Source of the DNA: Physella acuta
Lineage: Eukaryota; Mollusca; Gastropoda; Physidae
Length of the DNA: 64,000 bases
Assembly (NCBI RefSeq): GCF_028476545.1
Contig: NW_026732013.1
Span: forward strand, 992,001-1,056,000
Direction: 5' to 3'
Position numbers and translations under genes: made by a program. Below the pieces are notes generated by a model. That model did not search any database, was not told the origin of the DNA, and saw only the letters and a program-made list of their open reading frames with translations. Below, piece after piece: positions 45,474 through 57,800 of this stretch. Numbering within the stretch: the stretch's first letter is position 1; each line of letters begins with the position of its first letter.

Positions 45474-45614
45474 GCCCAGCCGTCTTTATTTTTCTTAAAC
45501 GTGAGTCAGGTACCCATTAGAGTAGTCTACAGACTCAAATCCGGATCGAGATCTGAACTCGGTACTTTTGGATTAGACTATCCGACGAGCGCTTTACACG
45601 ACCATGCCGCCATG
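45474..45614 (-). mobile_element. tRNA-derived SINE, minus-strand copy 2
   Basis: The minus strand begins CATGGCGGCATGGTCGTG, has an A-box-like TGGTCGTGTAAAGCGCTCG and a B-box-like GAGTTCAGATCTCG, then a body with GGGTACCTGACTCACGTTTA as in copy 1. The tRNA-like head is better preserved here than in copy 1. Confidence 0.68.
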
Positions 45615-46987
45615 TTGACTAAAGTTTCAACATAGAAAAACGGGGCTTCTTAAATTATAATTAAGGAGAGAGTAGTGGCTTATCAAGCTGGTAACTTTCA
45701 AGAAATTCTGTAGCTTTTTAATAATCTAATTTGCTTTTGATTGATCTTCACTTTAGCCTAATTGTCATTTACCCCTAACAAAGTTATAATATTTTTTAAA
45801 GCAGGGATAAAAAAATTATATAACATTGTAATGAAATTATGAAATAAAACGAAGTGTTGGGTTAACTTCATAAAAGTCATAACAATTCTATTACGATGTT
45901 TGTTTTCGTTGTTTTCTTTCTAATTTATTGTAAATCTTCTATAAGTAGGTTTACTACAAACATTATTGGTAGAAAATGGCACACATTATTCCCAGTTGAC
46001 AGCACGCATTAAGTTTGAGAGTTAATTCATGCATGCCCACTCCTACCTGTCTTGTTTACGTAACTACATCATTAATATCCTTGTTTTTATCGTTCATCTT
46101 TAAACGTACGTGGTTAGATAGAAAATAGTTGATTTTGAGTCCGAACGTCATCCGCCCCGAGGTTCTGTATGCTGACAGGCCAGCTTTATCAAGATTAAGA
46201 TGTCACTAAGATGTAGCCAAACTGCTCTAATGTTACCTGCGGCATCTGGTGATTCAAGACGTAAGTAGGGGCGACTACTGCGTATCAATGTTTCAAAATG
46301 ACAATCGACATTCATTGGCTATCATCATGTCAGATATAATCTCCTCTTGGTGAATTACAGAAAAATGTTTGAACGAGTCTTACGTCAGTTAATATTCAAT
46401 CATTTACTGCTGACTTTTAGTCGGTATGTTGAAGAAATTATTCAAGCAGATTAACGGAAGAACGTTTGCAAACACGTTTTAATTACAATAAAATAAAGAG
46501 CCGCAACATACAATGAAAGGTGAACAGCAATATAATGGAAATTGATATGTTAAGTATGAGACCCACACATATCCGCTGATGATTTTTTTCGAATAATTAG
46601 TTTCCTGTTTAAATTTGGCCATCGGTATTGTCATTTACTTGATAGTGAGGGGTTACCTGAAACTTATGACGGGCGGAGACTGGTTAAATAGGCCAGTCAT
46701 AGATTTTCTATAAACATTGGAGGCCTATATATTTCTATTTGGGGATGGGTGGACTTGCTCCGAGGCACCCCCCCCCCCCCCCCGTCCCAGGTCGGATAGA
46801 TGCCAGAAAGAAACACTGGTTTTGCTTTTTATAACATTCATGTCGATGTGTAGCAAATACCTTTGTTTTCTGTGGGTAACATTTGCATTACATACCTGCT
46901 CATCGAATGCCCTTGGTTAAATGAATACCGAATTCAAGCGAATACGTGGACTGCTAGTAGTAGGCTATCCACATGACGTGTCTAAGT
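45615..46987. other. gene-free AT-rich DNA
   Basis: No gene is seen. Near 46767-46821 a C run followed by GATGCCAGAAAGAAACACTGG is the right half of a family B-like element whose left end is unclear. Confidence 0.45.
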
Positions 46988-47200
46988 AAGTGGTTCTTAA
47001 CCTGGGTTCGATCGAACCCCAGGGGTTGGGGGAGTCCATCTTATGGGTTCGACGGAGGCCAAGAAACACATAAGACTCATATGTTTTGTGATCTTTTTTG
47101 TCAGTGCGGACGTAAGAACTATAGAAGGGTTTCGTGAATACGCATATGAAACTGGTGGGGTTCAGTACCACCAACAAATTTAGGAACCACTGGCCTAGGT
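46980..47200. mobile_element. 205-bp hAT-type MITE, family D
   Basis: The element (46988-47192) has inverted ends AAGTGGTTCTTAACC and TTTAGGAACCACTG, resembling the CAGTGGTTCT ends of many hAT elements. The flanks GTCTAAGT and GCCTAGGT match at six of eight bases, a decayed target duplication. The interior has GGGTTCGATCGAACCCC but no coding frame. It is older than its neighbour A2. Confidence 0.75.
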
Positions 47201-47217
47201 GGATAGCTTAGTAGTTT

Positions 47218-47426
47218 GTTAGCATGAGAGGCGTAGCGAGGGGGGGGGGTGCGGACCGCACTGGGTGACACCATTTAGGGGGGGGTGACACCAAGGCAAA
47301 AAATAGCTAAATATATAGAGAAAAATTGGGGGGGGGGATGCAAATCGAAAGTTTGAGGGGGGGGGGTGCAAATCGAAAATTGCCGCACCGGGTGACACCC
47401 GACCTCGCAACGCCACTGGTTAGCAT
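47218..47426. mobile_element. 193-bp hAT-type MITE, family A, copy A2
   Basis: The element (47226-47418) has ends GAGAGGCGTAGCGAGG and CCTCGCAACGCCACTG and perfect 8-bp flanks GTTAGCAT (47218-47225, 47419-47426). It carries the family A motif (GGTGACACC, GCACCGGGTGACACCC) and G runs, and lies only 33 bases from element D. Confidence 0.92.
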
Positions 47427-48416
47427 CAAACACAGTTTATATCTGGTCCAGGATCTTTACTCACCAGCTGACGTCACACGGTGTCAACCTCTCGATTGTT
47501 TGTCTCATAGCGTGAAACAATGGCCCATCCCTTAGTGAACAATGGTGAACAATTAGCACGATTACCGTATTCTTTTATTTCAACTTTCTGTATTTGCGAT
47601 TCTTATCTAGTGTCAGGTCAGTTTCATGTACCCATATCAATTATTAACTTATTTGCTTTATATAAGCAACACATATATCAAAACACGAATGTTTATCCAA
47701 ATACAAAAACACAAAAAATTCAAAGATAATCAAATGAATCAAACATGTTACTTAAGTTGAATTTATTTTTTAATTACCGTACCAAAGATAATGCTTAAAA
47801 AATTATTATTATTTTAAACGAAACATCTACTTCATCTTAGGCTGAGGATTTTTTTTTTGGAGCTAACTCAACTAAAATTGCCATTCTCCTTCCGACTGTG
47901 TTAACAATTAAAAGGGGTTGGAACGTATTTTGCAGCGATATCTTGAATTTATTTTTAAACTGAGCCTGGACGTTCGGGCTCAAAGTTTAAATCTTTTAAA
48001 ATTGAACCTTTTAAAAAGGATATCGGGCCAACTGGTGTTAATTTTATAATAATCATTGACAAAATATGCTTTATATTAATTATTACTGACAAATATCATT
48101 GAAAAGGGTATTAATATAATCTTTAACACAATATTAATAAAATTACATAATTCGTGTTATCTGGTTACAATAAAAAAAACTCGACAATACATTGTCCACC
48201 TTTGTGAACTAATCCACACTTGTACAAAAACACCACATCTCTTTTGTTTGAAACATTTGTCACAGTCTGAAAAATGAGGAGACTATCGACCATGTTCCCA
48301 GTCACTAACACACATCGCTACAATCCATCAAATAACATGCGACATTCATGCTGGAACTAACTTATAAGTATTTTTAATTACAAAGTTACATTTTTTATTA
48401 ATACTGAACGACTCAT
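47427..48416. other. gene-free AT-rich DNA
   Basis: No coding potential, structured repeat or regulatory site could be supported in this stretch. Confidence 0.45.
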
Positions 48417-48943
48417 AAAATAAACCGGGAGTGATCTCCCCTAAACTTTCTCGAATATTCTTATATAAAATAACAGGGGATGGGAACTCGGGCTAAAGGC
48501 ATGATTTTTAATCCATTTTAAATACTTAAAGTTTTAAAAATAGAATTAAATCTCGTAGACAAATTAATTGCACACCAAGTGAACGCGGTATAAAAAAAAA
48601 TGTGTATTATAGTGCGCAATATTATTAGTACTTTAAAAATTTACATTAGTTTTTTGAGAAATCGGAAGTAGCGTAAATTACTACTTCTGGTCAACGGAAA
48701 TTACTCAAAATTTGACAGAATGTAGAGAATTAGATCTTTTACTTACATGTGAAATTTCATTTATCTATCTGAAATAGTACTCAAGTTATAGGCTTTTCAA
48801 AAATTCAAAGTAGGAAAAATACCACTTCCGGTTATCGGAAATCGCTCAAAAGTTGATACGGATCTACGATTTTGATAAAATACTTATATATGAAATTTCA
48901 TCAACCTAGCTGTAACGGTACTCAAGTTATCGTGTTTACACAC

Positions 48944-48987
<44 letters not shown>

Positions 48988-49133
48988 ACAGACATACGGA
49001 CAAGATTGCAAAATTATGTTTTTCCGTATCAGTGAGGTGTAAAACGTCGAGATTTGTAAAAATCTCGATTTTTTTTTTTTGCACGATTACAAGACTTTCT
49101 CTATACTTCGTATATACGAGAAAGTAAAAAAAA
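48417..49133. repeat. ~0.72-kb dispersed repeat, family R, copy 2
   Basis: Same orientation and order as copy 1 (35434-36226): ATAAACCGGGAGTGATCTCC start, CACTTCCGGTTATCGGAAAT-type middle, a CA microsatellite in place of the ACAGACAG stretch, and a terminal hairpin CTTTCTCTATACTTCG / TATATACGAGAAAG followed by A residues. The two copies differ by small indels and scattered substitutions. Confidence 0.85.
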
Positions 49134-49315
49134 GACAACGAATGTCTTTCTAAAAGAAAGTAATGCAGAAATGTAGTCCATATAAGACAAATAGTCAGCT
49201 AAAAAACATAATAAATAAACATTTATGAAGTGAAACAATAAGTGTGTCAGGCATTAACAACACAGTCATGCAGAATGATGCCTAATCTTTGTAGTATACA
49301 AGACACAACCATATA

Positions 49316-49588
49316 CGAATTGTTACGGGTCATTTGTAAGTTAGATTAAAATAGCTTAGTCTAGAACAGGGGATAGTGTGGGTGTGAGTTAACCCCATGT
49401 GTTTATTGTTATCCTAAGGTCCGGGTATAAAGGTGTGTGGATGATTGTGAGGGGACTTTTTATGTGGGGAGGCGGGTTTGAAGGTTGTTGACGACTGAGA
49501 AGTGTATTACAGTACATGAGAATAAAAGGACAAAAATACAACATACCCTATCGGTGTTGAAGTTATTTAATTCGACCTTAACATGAAT
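49316..49588 (+). mobile_element. candidate solo LTR, fossil
   Basis: A 263-bp unit (49321-49583) starts TGTTACGGGT and ends CCTTAACA, the TG...CA form of retrotransposon long terminal repeats. It holds a TATA-like TATAAAG near 49436 and AATAAA near 49521, in the right order for promoter and polyadenylation signal. The 5-bp flanks CGAAT and TGAAT differ at one base. No internal retroelement region adjoins, so it would be a solo LTR of moderate age, perhaps Ty3/Gypsy-type. A second copy would be needed to confirm it. Confidence 0.6.
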
Positions 49589-50207
49589 GATGCCTTCTTT
49601 TTTCTTAATAAAAACCTCATATAATTACTGGCTTGCGACTGTTAAATAATGACAATTAAATCAATTAAAAACATGGAGCGATGTGTTTATAAAACCTATC
49701 GTGAATGCACCTCGACTAACTACTACAGTAGCACCGATATGATAGCTGAAATACCCGCATACACTGGCCTACCAGGAAAAGCTGGATATCACACACAATG
49801 TTTCCACGGAAGACTGGCTGAAGACAAACACCCGTCAGCTGAGTATATTAAATTCTATAAAGTTAAGTCAATATCAACAAGGCACTACATAAGTTTAAAG
49901 GCACAACGAATTAAAAAATATGGTGTATAAAATATCAAATATAAAGAGCACTTTTCAGTGGAAGACTGGGACTGTTTTTTTTTCTCCTGAAATAAAATTA
50001 CAAATATACATAGCACCATAGTAACAGTTCGCACTAAAGCCGCGCAATGATGTGTTATTTTGGTAACATTGATGTGTTATTTTGGTAACATTGAATTTGA
50101 TAATCTGGCTTCGTAACTAAAGACGCTTCAAAGACTTGGCACAAAAATTGTTCACAACCATGACATAACAGTAGGGCCGAAACTATTTATAGAAACGACT
50201 GCCGTGT

Positions 50208-52251
50208 TCAAAATTTGATCATCTCGGCGACTGTAGGTATTGGCGAGCCAAAGATGAAGGCATCTATTGAAGGCTGACTGGGACGCAACAGCTGAGGGTC
50301 CCATCGGTTAAACTCCTTGTTTAAACTCAAATCTTTTTTCTTCTTTTGGCACCTCATGCATGCAAGAATGACGACGACGATAATGATGAGTAAAAGAAAA
50401 GCAGAAGTGATGCTGATAAATAAGAGCATTTGCAGATCCAAGCCAGCCCAGTACAGTTTAACTTGAGAGTCTGTTGGCTTCGCTTCATCTGAAGACAGCT
50501 GGGATGAAGTGGCGTTCGCCAGTGGTAACTGAGATATGGTCGTGGTTTCTGTGTCGGTTGCTTGCTGTGGAGCCCTAGTTCTCTCTGAGCCTGAAGCTAA
50601 ATGGGATGCATGGCTCAGGGCGTCTAGTTTGTTCATGAAGGTTTCCATGTCTTGTTGGATCGAGTTGTCGGGGGCGGGGGTAGGTTGTGGAATCGATGCC
50701 ACGCTGTTTTCACTAAGCTGGTTTAGTTTCTCTATAAAATGCATCAAATCCTGCATCGTGGCAGGGTCCGGGGTGGGCAGACGTTCTGTTTCTTGTTCAG
50801 ATTCGGTGTAAAAAGCAGACAATGCGCTCGCTTTTTGTTCGGTTGCTGGGTCGGTTCGTGTATTGTATATTGTTTCTTGAACTCCCGAGCTAGCGGTAAC
50901 GCCCGTGGCTGAACTGTTGAGTTTTTTAATGGCATCCATTAGCCCTTGGAGCGTAGTCGTATCTTGACTGGTCACCGTGCTAGGATTTGTAGTTGACAAG
51001 TTGACTGTCTCCGTGCTACCTACGTCGGAACTGAGTTTGTTTAAGTAAGAAATAAATTCTTCGATCTCCTGCTGTGCTGACGACGATGAATTGTTGGTTT
51101 GGTTTCCAGAAGTTGAAACATCAGTGGCCTGCGTGTCAACACTACAGGTCACGTGGCTTTGTTGCAGGAGAAGGCAGAGCTGAGAACAAGAAATGGTCAG
51201 TTTAAAACATGTCATGTAAGTATTAAAGTAAAGCTCCAAGCATATATGTTTTAAACATGTCATGTAAGTATTAAAGTAAAGCTCCAAGCATATATGTTTT
51301 AAGTATGTCTTTAAGTATCAAAGGTTCCAGGCACAAATGTTTCAACTTTATTAAGATAAGGATTTATTACTTCTTATTTCCAAGGTTATAATAGACAGTG
51401 TAGAGATTGGGGGGGGGGGGGGGTAGAAAGGTCAGAACCACCCACTTCTACATCCCTTCTTGTTTACTTCCTTTTGTTTTTTTTATACTGTCAACTAATT
51501 AACCAATCCCTAGCTATCGCGGATGTTGCTAATAATAGCAACTACGACCGCCGTCATTTTTTATGGGACAGCCCAACAATTGCCAACAACTTCAAGGTAA
51601 CGAGAAGGGGGGGGGGGGGGGGGGGGGAGAGCGGGGACAACCAAATTAATAGCGTTTATTTTGGTATTTGTGCTTGCACAAACTTTACCCGACCAGCGTT
51701 TGTTTATTTTTTGAAAAAGATGAATAGGTCTAACATATTTGAAAACGGTAAACATGTTTACAGTGAAATGCACATTTCCCCAGTTATTTATGAATAGGCT
51801 ACACGTTCTACATTAAAAGTAATTGGGGAAAAAATACGGCAGCCAACTAAAAGTTTTACTAATTAATCATTAAGTGTCTTAACAAGATAATTAAAACATA
51901 TAGATTGATATACATACAATTTCTATCCAGTAGGTCTAAATTCAACACAATATCACGTTTTAAAAATTATGTCTGATTTATTCATACTTTTAAAAACCTT
52001 TTGTTTATATTTAGTTTAATTCTTTTTTTTTTCAACAAATTACGAAGTTTGTTGGAAACGTTTTTTTAAAGTCAATTTTAGTCTTAGAGCAAATGTGCTG
52101 AAAATCAACTGTAGATATAGGCTTTATCATAATTATTTATCAATGGTTGGCTATAAGTATGATATATAAGATAACGCATAAAACAAAGCCAAATATGTAT
52201 TATTAAAAAATACGCTTTTGTACTTACAGAAAATGAAATAAGGAATAACAT
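50208..52251 (-). CDS. type I membrane protein with repeated short helical motifs
   Basis: Exon 1 (52228-52251, eight codons) and exon 2 (50208-51179) join at TTTTCT|gtaagt and ttctcag|CTC in phase 0 to give 331 residues. The join creates a signal peptide (MLFLISFSLCLLLQQ then SHVTC), neither half of which works alone. The ectodomain is Ser/Thr-rich and contains four spaced, related motifs: EIEEFISYLNKLS, TLQGLMDAIKKLN, TMQDLMHFIEKLNQLS and IQQDMETFMNKLDALS. A transmembrane helix (MLLFISITSAFLLLIIIVVVI) at about 258-280 is followed by a basic stop-transfer CMRCQKKKK and a tail of about 45 residues. No family is recognised; the Ser/Thr content suggests O-glycosylation, and a surface adhesion or receptor role would be a guess. 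Confidence 0.8.
51205..51300. repeat. 48-bp tandem duplication in the membrane-protein intron
   Basis: Two copies of AAACATGTCATGTAAGTATT... at a 48-bp period lie 25-120 bases upstream (minus strand) of the acceptor at 51180, within the intron. They do not include the splice site. A third, partial match follows. Confidence 0.88.
51400..51630. repeat. two G-run tracts
   Basis: Runs of G at about 51410-51423 and 51608-51627 lie in the intron of the membrane-protein gene. They resemble the G runs of family B elements, but no family B ends are present. Confidence 0.6.
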
Positions 52252-54847
52252 CTTAATGTTTGCTCCGAACAATTTATTAAAAAATAAGCTGTATTCCAGT
52301 AGAATAAATAAATAATTCTCCGTTGACTTTATATACTACTTGGCTAAGTCTTACCAACACTGTTATTGTTGAACTGTGATCCACGTTTTTATCCTGTTTT
52401 TTAGAACGTTTGATTGGACAGCATTTGATGACGTAATAAAATAAGGACGGAAATCCTAGGTTAAAAATAACTAGACCTAAATACAATAATAAGATCCCGG
52501 TCTCACTTTCGGTGTAAGCCTATCGGTAACCTCTTTCCCTTAAGTTTAATAAAGTAACAGAAGAATTCCCGTAGTAGGCTCTTTTTTGATAGTCACGAAA
52601 CTGAAAACAGGTTGCGGTAAGGAGAGAAAACTATGCAACTGAAAACATGCTAAAGGTAAAATACCTTGTTAACTTTAAAAATAATACATAAATTATAATA
52701 TCACCAAACAATCTGACCAACTATTTGTAGACCAGACCACAACTGGAGGCTGTAGTAAATAATTAGTTGTGATTGTAATATTTGAAGTTTATGATGGCAC
52801 TTTATTCCATTGTAGTTACAATCAATCAACACTGACCATTCATCTATTCACCTTAGTTTTTATCGAACAAAGTGGTGTTTTTCTTTCTTAAAAAATGTTC
52901 AGCTTTAACACTCAAGTAACTGCTCAAAGTAGGTTTTTGATTTGATGGACAGTAACAAACATTTGATATAATCTTGCACTTACAATGAAAAAAGTCGCAA
53001 TGAATGTAAAACAAAATGAATGATATAATGTTGATTAGCCTGATACAACTGACAGTGACAGATATTTAAACTGCACAATTATTTCAGTCTTTTTATTATC
53101 CACATTAAGAGAATTAACAAATATAACTACTTAACTTATTAAACAAACAAACATAAAATGTTTACAATACTTCATTCGATAAAATGGAAAGAAAAACATA
53201 ACAATGAAATAAAAATGCAAATCATTTTATTTCTGTACATAAATAGGACAATCGGAATGAATAGCATGTATTACTTTCTCCTAATAAGAATATCTGACGT
53301 AGACATCACATATATATCACTTCAAACCCAACCAGTTGTTTGTAAACATCACAATCCCATATGTTCAGACAAGCCTACTACTATGTTCACCAATAGTTGG
53401 TGCACTTTGATATGAGGGACTGATACTAAAAATCTAATTTAAAGCGCAAACTTCATTGGCTCCAACCAAACATGAAAGAATTGAGAATTGCACTTTGACC
53501 CTCCAACTAGGATAGAGGGTGGAAGTCAACACATGTTGGCACAGGTCATTACCAAAATGAACATACATTATTCCTTTACAAAAATAGAAATTACATTTTT
53601 AACTGTTACCTTTATGTACTGTAAACCATTTTATTTTAAAGTCAGATTGTTTTTGAAACATATTGCACCATTTTTATAAAAGTAAAAATTGGCACCAAAA
53701 TGAATAAGGCCAATAACCCATTTGAACCAAGAAAAAAATGAACAAAATGAAAATTAGAGATTGAATCCATTAAATAAGATGGTTTACCAAGTAGTACATA
53801 AACAAAATGCCTTCAGCAAGCTGAAATATAGTAGATTCTATTACATTAACAGTCATCAACAAGTGGCCAGAAGACAGGTGGTGTCTAATAAAAATCATTT
53901 TACTCCCCCAAAATCTAATTAGGTATTTACATAATCAATGCTTAGAACTTTAAAAGATTTTATTCAAGGATAGAGACTTGAACGAATAAAGGAATATACG
54001 ACAACTGGAAACGATTTTGAGCAATAATATGAATTAATGGCATCAGAGAATAGTCAAATATTCATATTGCATATGAAGCACTTGATCCAACTCAGCAAGC
54101 TGAAAGAATCATCATAACATTGTCTAGATTGCAGCTTTACCATTCCATTTAAAATGTGTAAGTTAAAATGTACATTCACAGGTCCAACAAGTTAGCTAAA
54201 AAGTAATTTAAAGAAGAATTTTACAGTAGTACAATTGTGGCGTCAGGTCTAAAAAAAAATTCAATGAGAATTGCTGGTTTGAAGGAATGAAGTTTAACAG
54301 GCATAATTTAGATTTAAGTACTGAAAGAAACAAATCTAAAAACTAAGACATGAACTACATGATGTAATCAAAGAGAAGTTATATTCATACAATAAACTAT
54401 TAACATTATCTTATTAACAAATAAATAAATACAATTTTTAAAGTATGTGACAGGACCAGGAACAAAATTCTACCATACCTTCTAAAATGAAGGCATGTGT
54501 AAAGTAAATTTACAAATGGGTAGAATTATGTACCAAAAATAACCCTTTATTAATACAATTTATGAACTTCCAGTGGGATAAGCTTTTGCTTTAAAACAAC
54601 GATTGTTGTATAAATATAGAATAAGGCAACATAAGACAGAGATAAATTATCAAAGGTAAACTGATCTTTTATCTCTGTTTATTATTTGCTTTATTTTTGC
54701 TTTACATTTTGACAATATTTATAAATGTACACAATATATTACCTTCATGGCTCATTAAATAACAAGCTTTAGATAAAATCTAACAAACTTGTATAAAAAT
54801 GGCAGCAATATAAATATGCGATTAAAAGCTGTACAAAGAAGTCAGTA
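52252..54847. other. intergenic DNA and probable ARID4 3' untranslated region
   Basis: No coding potential is seen. 54847 downward is the 3' side of ARID4 (minus strand); several TTTATT words (AATAAA on the minus strand) could end the transcript. The part next to 52251 is the upstream region of the membrane-protein gene. Confidence 0.4.
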
Positions 54848-57800
54848 CTATGTTGATGTGTCTCTGTCATTTGGTGACACTTGGGAAGCTGAACAAAATA
54901 GAAACATAAGCTGATTAGTCGAGTTGAAGTTTAATGACTGGTATATCCAAATATATTAATTAATACTTAGCTTTAACATCAAAGCTGCCATTTTGAAAGA
55001 AAATTCACTTACACTCTCTTTCTTTTCTTCTGGCTCTTTTTCTTCTTCTGTCAATGCTAGCCACTTCTGACTTAAGATTCATATAAATTGACTTGATTTC
55101 CTTCATTTTACTGATAAGAAAATTGCATCTTGCCTCTCCTTCTAAATATTCACCTAAATCTTTAAAAAAAAAAAATTTAAAAATATTATTTTGGCCTTAC
55201 ACAATATAAAATAACATATCCAGTGAATTAATATTTGCTTACCAGCACTAAAATTATACTTTGAAGGTCTTGGAGATTTGGACAAATCTGGAAATTTAGT
55301 AGGTGGAGACTCTGGGCAGTGGTTGGGAGTATTTGAAGCTGAGTTCTGAGAATCTGAGTTGCCAAGATCTATTTGGAAAAAAGAAATTAAAGTCTAGTAT
55401 AGCTTATAGTGTTTGTTTTCAACTACTATTAAGTAATACACAAATGTGACAAAAACTGAGCTTACATTTTGGGGATTTTTGTGCTGTTCTACTTCTAGTT
55501 CCATGTATCCTTTTCTTTTTCTTTGGTCCCAAAATACCATTCAATATATCTTCAGCAGTCTTTCTTTTTTTGTTAGATGGAACATCTTGATCTGTTCCAC
55601 TACTTTCTGACTGTTGGGCAGTGGGAGTTGTGTCAAAGTTGTCCGTGGAGGTTGTACTTGTCACATCATTATCAGATGGAGATTCACTGGCAGATTTTGC
55701 TGTCACATGGTTGCTTATAGGAATTGGCAATGATATAGATGATGCAGAAGAAGAGGGACAAACTGCTTTAGCAGAGTCTTTAATATCTGATTTTAATGCC
55801 AGATCGTCATTATTATATACATTTGGTTGATGGTGGATTGCACCATGAGCTTCTTCATCATGCTCAGGGGTGGTGGGTGGTGTGTTGTCAAATGGAGCAT
55901 TCGCATCAGGCTGTTCTGGCTGAGGTTCAAATCCTTGACTTTCTGAAAAACTTGCTTCTTTTCGCCTTTCTTTTTGTGGTAAGCTGTTTTCATTATCTTC
56001 CACCAACGAGGAGCCACAAGCAGAATCAAGAATAGGTAAAGACTGAGATAAAGCTTCATTGTGAGAATTCGAAGGGCAATCTTTTTTATCATCTTCAGAA
56101 TTCACTTGTAAAAACCCTTCCAACAAATCTCTGCCTGCAATTTTTCTTCCTACTTTTAACTGACGAACAGAAGTGTCTTTTTTATCACTCTCTGAAGCAC
56201 GCTTCATTCTTCGTCTTTTCACCATAGGCCTTTGTTCATGGTCAGACTCTGTTTCCTGCAGTGAATGTTTGACAGCTTCAACAACACTATTTACAGTGCT
56301 CTCATATTGCTCAATCACTTCTTTCTTAGTTTCTGTAACAAGCTCTTTCTTCTTTCTACCTTTCTTTTTAGGAGCTACTTTATCAATTGCAACATCAACA
56401 GAAACTGGTGATGGTTGGGCCTCATCTTTAACACTAGGAGCTAAAGGAGTAGTTGTCACTGGTTCTTCCCCCTCTTTATCTACCACTTGTTCAGAACTCT
56501 GAGATTTCCTTTTAGTTTTTTTCTTTACTTTCTTCTTGTCTTTTTCCTCTCCTTCATCAGCAGCTGACAATGAATCTTTTGGATCCTTAACATTAGGAGC
56601 TCCTTTTTGACTGGGTTCCCACTTCTTAGTGATTTCTCGCTGCCATGATGTTTCTACTTCTACATCAAAATCATATGGTGAAGGCTCTGTCTTGCCAGTG
56701 GTAGCTCCACATGCAGCCGGTACAGGTTCTAAACTCACTGGAGCTAGGCTAGGAGCATCTCCAGCTAAGTTTGTTCCACTCATGTCAAGTGTTTTAAATG
56801 GTCGTTTTACTTCTTTAGATGGGATTTCCTTTTTTCTTCCCCTGCCTGCCTTGGGTTTCTCACACTCCTTATTGTCCTGTTCTACAGGAGGTTCAGTCTT
56901 ACTTTTAAGTGCTTGCTCTTCATCAGCAGGTGAAGCACACAGCTCCACTATGCTAGGCCCTGGGGACTTCAGGTTTGTTATTTCATTTAGACATTTTTCT
57001 TTATCCAGCTCTTCTGGTTTTTCTGATATTTCAGGTGTAGAATCAGATGATGGAGTAGGTGTATCCACACTATTAGGTTCCGGTTTGACATCTGTCTTTT
57101 CTTCAGGCTCTAACTCACCTTGGTAAACAGCAGATCTAATCTCATCAACAGCATTATTAACCTCAGATACCACCACAGATGCTCTTTCATGTTTAACTTC
57201 TGAAACAAATTTTTTGACAACTTCGGTTACAGTCTTTGCAGGAGTTTCCTTAGCATGTTCTAGTTTCTCTTTAGAATCCTTCTTTCCTTCTGATGTATTT
57301 TCAGCCAAATGAGAGACATCTTCTCCAGGCTGATCCACATCACACTGATCTTTTTGTTTAATTTTAACCTCAGACTCTTCATTTTCAATTCTTTCTGATC
57401 CTGTTTCAGGAGCTACAATGGTCTTCACGGGAATTTCTCCTTCTTCTAGACTTGTGTCAAGATCACATTTCTCTCTCTCTGCCTCTTCATCTTCCTCCAC
57501 ATTTAAAATATCATCCTCCTCCTCTTTGTCAGACTTTGTATTTTCATCCTCATCATCTGCTCTTTCTGAGCCCGTGTTATCCTCTGCATCACTACTCATG
57601 TGACTATCTGAAAAATATTAACAATGCATATCACATAATTTAGTTGTGTGAGTACATCTGCAATTTTCTACTTGTATGCCTTAAAATGGGTTTTTATGGC
57701 ATCCTAATTCCTACATACCAGGAGATTTAGAACCAGTTGAATCTGCTAATATAGAACGCCGCCTGGTCAGCCTTTTGTCTATAGACAGTGAAAAGTAAAA

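Noticed and set aside
49649-49930. 93-codon plus-strand frame after the solo LTR
   Set aside because: Unrecognised, no supporting context, and not clearly tied to the LTR.
55600-57643. Plus-strand open frames opposite the large ARID4 exon
   Set aside because: Antisense shadows of an acidic, Lys/Glu/Ser-rich coding exon.
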